From: an uncultured Eubacteriales bacterium
GTDB taxonomy: Bacteria; Bacillota_A; Clostridia; Lachnospirales; Lachnospiraceae
Length of the DNA: 10,442 nt
Assembly: GCA_902803345.1 (NCBI GenBank)
Contig: CADCPV010000040.1
Span: 1-10,442, forward strand
Direction of reading: 5' to 3'
The notes under the pieces are model-generated. The model did no database searches. It was given only the letters and a program-made list of their open reading frames with translations, and had not been told where the DNA came from. The position numbers and the translations under genes are program-made. Shown here one piece after another: positions 6,597 through 10,442 of this stretch. Every line of letters starts with the position of its first letter. The stretch's first letter is position 1.

Positions 6597-7457
6597 ATGC
6601 AGCAGTATGCACCGATCAAGGAAGGAAAAGTCCGCGAAATCTATGACGTCGGAGATGCGCTTATCATCACCGCCACCGACCGGATTTCGGCTTTCGATGT
6701 GATTCTGAAAAATAAAGTCCCGGAAAAAGGCGTGATCCTGACGCAGATGTCCCGCTTCTGGTTCGACTTCACAAAGGACCTGATTCCGAACCATGTCATG
6801 AGCTGTGATGTCAGTGATATGCCGGAATTCTTCCAAAAGCCCGAATTTGAAGGACGCAGCATGATGGTAAAGAAGCTTGAAATGCTTCCGATCGAGTGCA
6901 TCGTCCGCGGCTATATCACCGGCTCCGGCTGGGCGAGCTACCAGAAAACCGGTCTCGTCTGCGGCATCAGGCTTCCGGAGGGACTTGTCGAATCCGAGAA
7001 GCTGCCCGAACCGATTTACACGCCTTCCACAAAGGCGGAACTCGGGGAGCACGACGAGAATATTTCCTTTGAAAAGAGCGTGGAGATTCTGAAAAAACTT
7101 TATCCAAAGCGCGGGGCGGAATATGCCGAAACCCTCCGGGACATGACGGTTGCCCTTTACAAGAAATGCGCGGATTACGCACTGACCCGAGGAATCATTA
7201 TTGCGGATACGAAGTTTGAATTCGGTCTCGACAAATCGGGGAATGTGGTGCTCGGCGACGAGATGCTGACCCCGGATTCCTCCCGTTTCTGGCCGCTTTC
7301 CGGCTACGAAGCAGGAAAATCCCAGCCCTCTTATGACAAGCAGTACGTCCGCGACTGGCTGCGAAAGAACCCGGACAGCGATTACCTGCTTCCGGAGGAA
7401 GTGATCGAAAAGACGGTTGAAAAGTATCAGGAAGCCTACGACAGACTGACGAAGTGA
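6597..7457 (+). CDS. purC: Phosphoribosylaminoimidazole-succinocarboxamide synthase
   Basis: A cytoplasmic enzyme of de novo purine synthesis: it joins CAIR and aspartate using ATP to make SAICAR. The protein has 286 residues, longer than the roughly 240-residue E. coli and Bacillus PurC and nearer the longer (yeast ADE1-like) class. Visible landmarks are the N-terminal KEGKVREIYDVGD (8-20) and TDRISAFD (27-34), the first family signature LPIECIVRGYITGSG (97-111), the second signature IADTKFEFG (202-210), DEMLTPDSSRFW (221-232) and SYDKQYVRDWL (245-255). It appears complete, with TGA at 7455-7457. It has its own promoter and is followed after 51 nt by an HD-domain nucleotidase-like gene, probably co-transcribed. 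No other pur genes are visible, so it is separated from the usual purine cluster. Confidence 0.97.
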   Translation: MQQYAPIKEGKVREIYDVGDALIITATDRISAFDVILKNKVPEKGVILTQMSRFWFDFTKDLIPNHVMSCDVSDMPEFFQKPEFEGRSMMVKKLEMLPIECIVRGYITGSGWASYQKTGLVCGIRLPEGLVESEKLPEPIYTPSTKAELGEHDENISFEKSVEILKKLYPKRGAEYAETLRDMTVALYKKCADYALTRGIIIADTKFEFGLDKSGNVVLGDEMLTPDSSRFWPLSGYEAGKSQPSYDKQYVRDWLRKNPDSDYLLPEEVIEKTVEKYQEAYDRLTK

Positions 7458-7464
7458 GACTTGC

Positions 7465-7493
7465 CCGCGGGGTGCTGAACCAGGCTCCCGCGG
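7465..7493 (+). other. GC-rich stem-loop between purC and the HD gene
   Basis: CCGCGGG (7465-7471) pairs with CCCGCGG (7487-7493), with one further G-U pair, around a loop of about 13 nt. It is followed by AAAAA, not a T run, so it is not an intrinsic terminator on the plus strand. It could act as an mRNA processing or 3'-stabilising hairpin for purC and lower expression of the downstream gene. Role inferred. Confidence 0.45.
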
Positions 7494-7508
7494 AAAAATG
7501 GTGCTGAT

Positions 7509-8105
7509 ATGAATGATTACACTGAACTGATGCCGCAGGAGGAATTCCTTCGGATCCTGCATACTGCGGAAAAACTGAAGTGCCAGACCCGGCACTGCGA
7601 CACCACTTCCGGCCGCAGGGAATCTGTGGCGGAACACAGCTGGCGGCTCGCATTGATGGCCATGCTGCTTGCTTCTCCGATGCGCGCGGAAATTCCCGGC
7701 ATCGATATGGACCGCGTGATCCGGATGTGCCTGATTCACGACCTCGGGGAAGCTTTCACCGGCGACATCCCGGTCTTTGAGAAAACCGCAGGCGATACAG
7801 AGACCGAAGACAGCCTGTTTGATCAGTGGATTGCCTCTTTTCCGGCCGATTCGCGCAGTGAATGGGAAAATCTCCTGTCGGAAATGCAGGCCCTGAAAAG
7901 CCCCGAATCGCGCGTCTACAAGGCACTCGACAAATTGGAGGCGCTGATCCAGCACAATGAATCGGACATCCGATCCTGGCTGCCGCTGGAATACGACCTC
8001 CAGAAAACCTATGGCTGGGAAGCTGTTGCATTTTCACCCTATCTCAAAAAACTCCGGGAGCAGGTACTTTCGGATACAGAAGAAAAGATCGAGCGGGAGG
8101 GCTGA
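7509..8105 (+). CDS. HD-domain hydrolase, YfbR/HDDC2-type 5'-deoxynucleotidase
   Basis: A 198-residue cytoplasmic metal-dependent phosphohydrolase of the HD_3 type. The motif set matches the YfbR/HDDC2 family, whose studied members hydrolyse deoxynucleoside 5'-monophosphates: R37/E38-SVAEHSW with H43, HDLGEA with H77 and D78 (metal ligands) and E81, GDIP with D86, and LDKLEA with D141. E81 and D86 match the catalytic acidic residues of E. coli YfbR by motif spacing. Length is normal for the family. The Shine-Dalgarno is poor (GGTG about 6-7 nt before ATG 7509), suggesting modest translation. It follows purC closely, linking it to nucleotide metabolism. Its last codons are read from the left arm of the terminator and its TGA (8103-8105) begins in the hairpin loop. 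The exact substrate is not provable from sequence. Confidence 0.9.
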   Translation: MNDYTELMPQEEFLRILHTAEKLKCQTRHCDTTSGRRESVAEHSWRLALMAMLLASPMRAEIPGIDMDRVIRMCLIHDLGEAFTGDIPVFEKTAGDTETEDSLFDQWIASFPADSRSEWENLLSEMQALKSPESRVYKALDKLEALIQHNESDIRSWLPLEYDLQKTYGWEAVAFSPYLKKLREQVLSDTEEKIEREG

Positions 8106-8126
8106 ACCCTCCCGCTCGATCTTTTT
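8083..8126. terminator. Strong intrinsic terminator, probably bidirectional, between convergent genes
   Basis: A perfect 19-bp stem (8083-8101 with 8107-8125) has a GC-rich core GCGGGAGGG/CCCTCCCGC and a 5-nt loop CTGAA. On the plus strand it ends in TTTTT (8122-8126); on the minus strand it gives TTTT (8086-8083). It should end transcription of purC-HD from the left and of the symporter operon from the right. The left arm is coding sequence of the HD gene, and its TGA lies within the loop. Confidence 0.93.
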
Positions 8127-8136
8127 GTCAAGTCCC

Positions 8137-9699
8137 TTATTCTCCGAGGTTCTCTTTCTTCGTAACCGTAACCTTGTTCTCATAGTTCGCGAAGATTTCC
8201 TCGACGCGGACCCGGTCAGGCGCTTTCGTGAGAAGGCTCACGATTGGAACCACGATGAAGCCGACGATCATCGCAATCGCGCCGGAACGCACGGAAGACG
8301 TGAAGATATACTTCAGGAAAGGTATCGTGAAATTATTGCCGGAAAGCGAGATGTAGAGCTGGACAAGCTCGATCCCGACGCCGGTAATGAAACTCGCGAC
8401 CACACCGGCCTTCGTGGTGCGTTTCCAGTACAGGCCGTAGAGGAAAGGCGCTAAGAATGCGCCTGCTAAAGCGCCCCACGAAACGCCCATCATCTGTGCG
8501 ATGAAAGTGAAGCCGAAGCTGTCCTTGATGATCGCGATCACAGCCGATACAATGATGAAGAAGACGACAAACAGCCGCATCACAAGGACCTGCTTTTTCT
8601 CGCCGACATCCTTCTTCGCGGCAGGCAGGATCACATCCAGCGTCAGTGTGGAACTCGAAGTCAGGACCAGGGATGAAAGCGTCGACATCGAAGCCGAAAG
8701 CACAAGTACGATGACGACTGCAATGATGATCGGGGGAAGCCCGGAAAGCATTGTCGGAACGATCGCATCGAAATTCACCTTGCCGGATTCTGCGACAACC
8801 TTGTCCGCATAAAGCCGGCCGAAGCCGCCCAAAAAGTAACAGCCGCCCGCGACGATAATCGCGAAGAAAGTCGAAATAATCGTGCCCTTCTTGACCGCAT
8901 CCTCCGACTTGATCGCATAGAACTTGCCGACCATCTGCGGAAGGCCCCAGGTGCCGAGAGAGGTCAGGATCACAACGAAAAGAAGCGCCAAAGGATCCGG
9001 GCCTAAGAACGATGTGAATCCGCCGTTTAAGGCAGTGCCGGTGTCGATTGCGGAGAGCCGGTTCATTGCTTCCATAAAGCCGCCGTTCTGAAGAAGCACC
9101 GCAGCGATGACGGCCACAATACCGAAGAGCATGATAATGCCCTGAATAAAGTCGTTGATCGCGGTTGCCATATAGCCGCCGAAAATAACATAAAGCGCCG
9201 TCAGCGCTGCCATGATCACGATGACCACCCAGTACGGCAGCGAGAATGCCATGTTGAACAGACTCGACAGGCCGTTGTACAGGGACGCCGTGTAGGGAAT
9301 CAGGAAAATAAACACGATCACGGACGCGACGATCCGCAGGTTTTTCGAGCCAAATCTGCGGTCAAAGAAGTCGGGCATCGTCTTGCTGTCGAGATACTGG
9401 GTCATGACGCGGGTCCGGCGCCCCAAAACGAGCCACGCAAGGAGCGAACCGATAAAGGCGTTTCCGAGTCCGATCCAGGTCGAAGCCACACCGAAATTCC
9501 AGCCGAACTGTCCGGCGTAGCCGACGAAAATAACAGCCGAGAAATACGAGGTGCCGAATGCAAAGGCCGTGAGCCACGGACCGACGGCACGTCCTCCAAG
9601 GACAAAACCGTTCACATCGGTTGAATGCCGGCGGCAGTACAGGCCGACGCCGAGCATCACCGCAAAGAACACGACAATCAATACAATCTGCAGTACCAT
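8137..9699 (-). CDS. Sodium:solute symporter (SSS/SLC5 family)
   Basis: A complete 520-residue membrane transporter predicted to use the sodium gradient to import a small solute. Hydrophobic segments cover most of the chain, about 12-13 helices in the LeuT-like fold, starting with residues 2-21. Family landmarks: GGRAVGPWLTAFAFGTSYFSA (35-55) in the TM1-2 region, FGGYMATAINDFIQG (173-187) with D183 and Q186, and ASMSTLSSLV (336-345), where S339/T340 line up with the Na+-binding Ser/Thr of PutP. The first helix has SYFSA instead of the SDMSG of PutP, so proline is not the obvious substrate; pantothenate, sugar, organic acid or amino acid all remain possible. The C-terminal tail (about 491-520) is charged and cytoplasmic. 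It lies 32 nt after the glycosyltransferase gene and its stop is 10-11 nt from the terminator. Confidence 0.92.
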   Translation of the reverse strand: MVLQIVLIVVFFAVMLGVGLYCRRHSTDVNGFVLGGRAVGPWLTAFAFGTSYFSAVIFVGYAGQFGWNFGVASTWIGLGNAFIGSLLAWLVLGRRTRVMTQYLDSKTMPDFFDRRFGSKNLRIVASVIVFIFLIPYTASLYNGLSSLFNMAFSLPYWVVIVIMAALTALYVIFGGYMATAINDFIQGIIMLFGIVAVIAAVLLQNGGFMEAMNRLSAIDTGTALNGGFTSFLGPDPLALLFVVILTSLGTWGLPQMVGKFYAIKSEDAVKKGTIISTFFAIIVAGGCYFLGGFGRLYADKVVAESGKVNFDAIVPTMLSGLPPIIIAVVIVLVLSASMSTLSSLVLTSSSTLTLDVILPAAKKDVGEKKQVLVMRLFVVFFIIVSAVIAIIKDSFGFTFIAQMMGVSWGALAGAFLAPFLYGLYWKRTTKAGVVASFITGVGIELVQLYISLSGNNFTIPFLKYIFTSSVRSGAIAMIVGFIVVPIVSLLTKAPDRVRVEEIFANYENKVTVTKKENLGE

Positions 9700-9714
9700 A
9701 ATGTTTTTCTTTTG

Positions 9715-9720
9715 CCTCCT
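9715..9720 (-). promoter_or_regulatory. Unusually distant AGGAGG ahead of the symporter start
   Basis: A perfect AGGAGG lies 15 nt before ATG 9699 (normal is about 5-9). The in-frame codons between them are CAA, AAG, AAA, AAC and ATT, so the only earlier possible start is a rare ATT at 9702, still 12 nt away. ATG 9699 fits the first membrane helix (MVLQIVLIVVFF) and is kept. The A-rich spacer may keep the site open. Confidence 0.55.
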
Positions 9721-9731
9721 CTAAAAGCAGT

Positions 9732-10442
9732 TTATTCCTCTCTCATCAGCCGGAGCAGCCGCTCCGAAAGCATGACGATATCATCAGCGCAGGAACCATT
9801 GGAATTCTCCCTCTGCGCTTTTTTCATGGCTTCGCGGGCTTCCGCGCTGTCGCACAGAAGCTTCGCTTTTTCTGCGGCCTCCTCGGGGCCGCCTGCGGCA
9901 TACGAGATGCCGTGGTCGTTGAAAAATTCCGCATTGGCCGTTTCGCAGCCGGGAATCGGCGGCGTATGCACCAGCGGTGTACCTGAAACAATCGCCTCGG
10001 TGGAGCTTAATCCGCCGGGCTTTGATAAAAGCACGTCGCAGGCCGCCATGTAATCCGCCACCCGGCTCGTATAGCCGACGAGCCGCACTTCGGGATCGTC
10101 CCCGTAGCGGCGCGAAAGTGCTTCTTTCATCTCCTCATTGTTTCCGCAGATAATGTATAACAGGAAAGGATGGTCGAATGCCTTTTTCAGGGCCGCCGTG
10201 TATTTCGGGAGATTCCCGAAGCCCATCGAGCCGCCCATCATCAGGACGACCGACGCATCCTCCGGCATCCCGAGCTCTTTTCTCGCTTCTTCCCTGGAAA
10301 GGCCTTCCGAGAACACCTTCCGTACCGGGATTCCTAAGGGCAGCAGCTTTTCCGGCGCAAGACCGTGGTCTAAAAACTCCTCCGTCAGGTCCTTGTGCGG
10401 GATAATAATCCGGTCGCAGTTTACGTCCTCTTCAAAAGGCAC
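9732..10442 (-). CDS. GT28-type glycosyltransferase, MurG/diacylglycerol glucosyltransferase-like (N-terminus off the right edge)
   Basis: The C-terminal 236 residues of a GT-B fold transferase resembling processive diacylglycerol beta-glucosyltransferases (UgtP) and MurG, which act at the inner membrane face. The visible part begins at the junction of the two domains with a PFEEDVNCDRIIIPHKDLT stretch (lipid GTs have a similar IPHE segment). Then come the start of the sugar-nucleotide domain with VLMMGGSMGFGN (66-77 of the fragment), VRLVGYTSRVADYMAACDVLLSKPGG (119-144), where KPGG plus SSTEA is the donor-binding loop, and PPIPGCETANAEF (161-173). The GTG at the right edge is an internal Val, not a start; roughly 150 N-terminal residues are missing. 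Stop is TAA at 9734-9732. It is probably co-transcribed with the symporter 32 nt downstream. UgtP-like is favoured over MurG, but the acceptor is not proven. Confidence 0.85.
   Translation of the reverse strand: MPFEEDVNCDRIIIPHKDLTEEFLDHGLAPEKLLPLGIPVRKVFSEGLSREEARKELGMPEDASVVLMMGGSMGFGNLPKYTAALKKAFDHPFLLYIICGNNEEMKEALSRRYGDDPEVRLVGYTSRVADYMAACDVLLSKPGGLSSTEAIVSGTPLVHTPPIPGCETANAEFFNDHGISYAAGGPEEAAEKAKLLCDSAEAREAMKKAQRENSNGSCADDIVMLSERLLRLMREE

Noticed and set aside
7465..7493. Intrinsic terminator after purC
   Set aside because: The stem is followed by AAAAA rather than a T run, and the next gene begins 16 nt later in the same direction.
6309..7955. 548-codon open frame on the minus strand opposite purC and the HD gene
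   Set aside because: It is antisense to two clearly recognised genes, its translation shows no domain or family motif, and it has no supporting promoter or ribosome site. Long antisense frames are expected in G+C-rich coding DNA.
10440..10442. GTG at the right edge as start of the glycosyltransferase
   Set aside because: The N-terminal acceptor-binding half of the enzyme would be missing; the GTG is an internal Val at the window border.

Overview
The window looks like a chromosomal segment of an anaerobic Gram-positive bacterium of the Clostridia, most likely Lachnospiraceae or a close relative, with moderately high G+C. This rests on AGGAGG-type ribosome binding sites, a lipoprotein signal peptide with a Thr/Glu/Lys/Ala-rich linker, a YesM/YesN-type two-component pair with a DUF624 (YesL-like) membrane protein, and the style of the purC, HD-domain and sodium-symporter genes. 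I assigned taxonomy by eye, not by search. I see no mobile element, CRISPR array, rRNA or tRNA.

Left block (1-6291, all minus strand, so read right to left): an alpha/beta-hydrolase esterase (6291-5242), a YesM-like sensor histidine kinase (5196-3532), a YesN-like AraC response regulator (3551-1938, overlapping the kinase by 20 nt), a DUF624 membrane protein (1941-1294, ATGA overlap with the regulator) and, after a 112-nt gap with a promoter-like stretch and a perfect 16-bp palindrome, a solute-binding lipoprotein (1181 to beyond the left edge). This reads as a glycan-sensing and uptake locus. The kinase senses an extracellular ligand and the regulator switches on the binding protein of an ABC importer. 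The cytoplasmic esterase probably removes acyl groups from imported oligosaccharides. The substrate cannot be read from the sequence.

Middle block (6292-8126, plus strand): a 305-nt divergent intergenic region carries a good sigma-A promoter for purC (SAICAR synthetase). purC is followed after 51 nt by an HD-domain protein of the YfbR/HDDC2 5'-nucleotidase family. A 19-bp perfect stem-loop ends this transcript. Its left arm encodes the end of the HD protein, and that gene's stop codon starts inside the loop. The hairpin sits between convergent genes and probably stops transcription from both sides.

Right block (8137-10442, minus strand): the C-terminal 236 residues of a GT28-type glycosyltransferase (MurG/diacylglycerol glucosyltransferase-like) enter from the right edge, followed after 32 nt by a complete SSS-family sodium:solute symporter.

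Every gene belongs to a known family. I find no convincing undescribed system. The points most worth checking are the palindromic operator, the stop-in-loop terminator, the cysteine cluster in the kinase sensor domain, and the esterase-plus-regulator arrangement.
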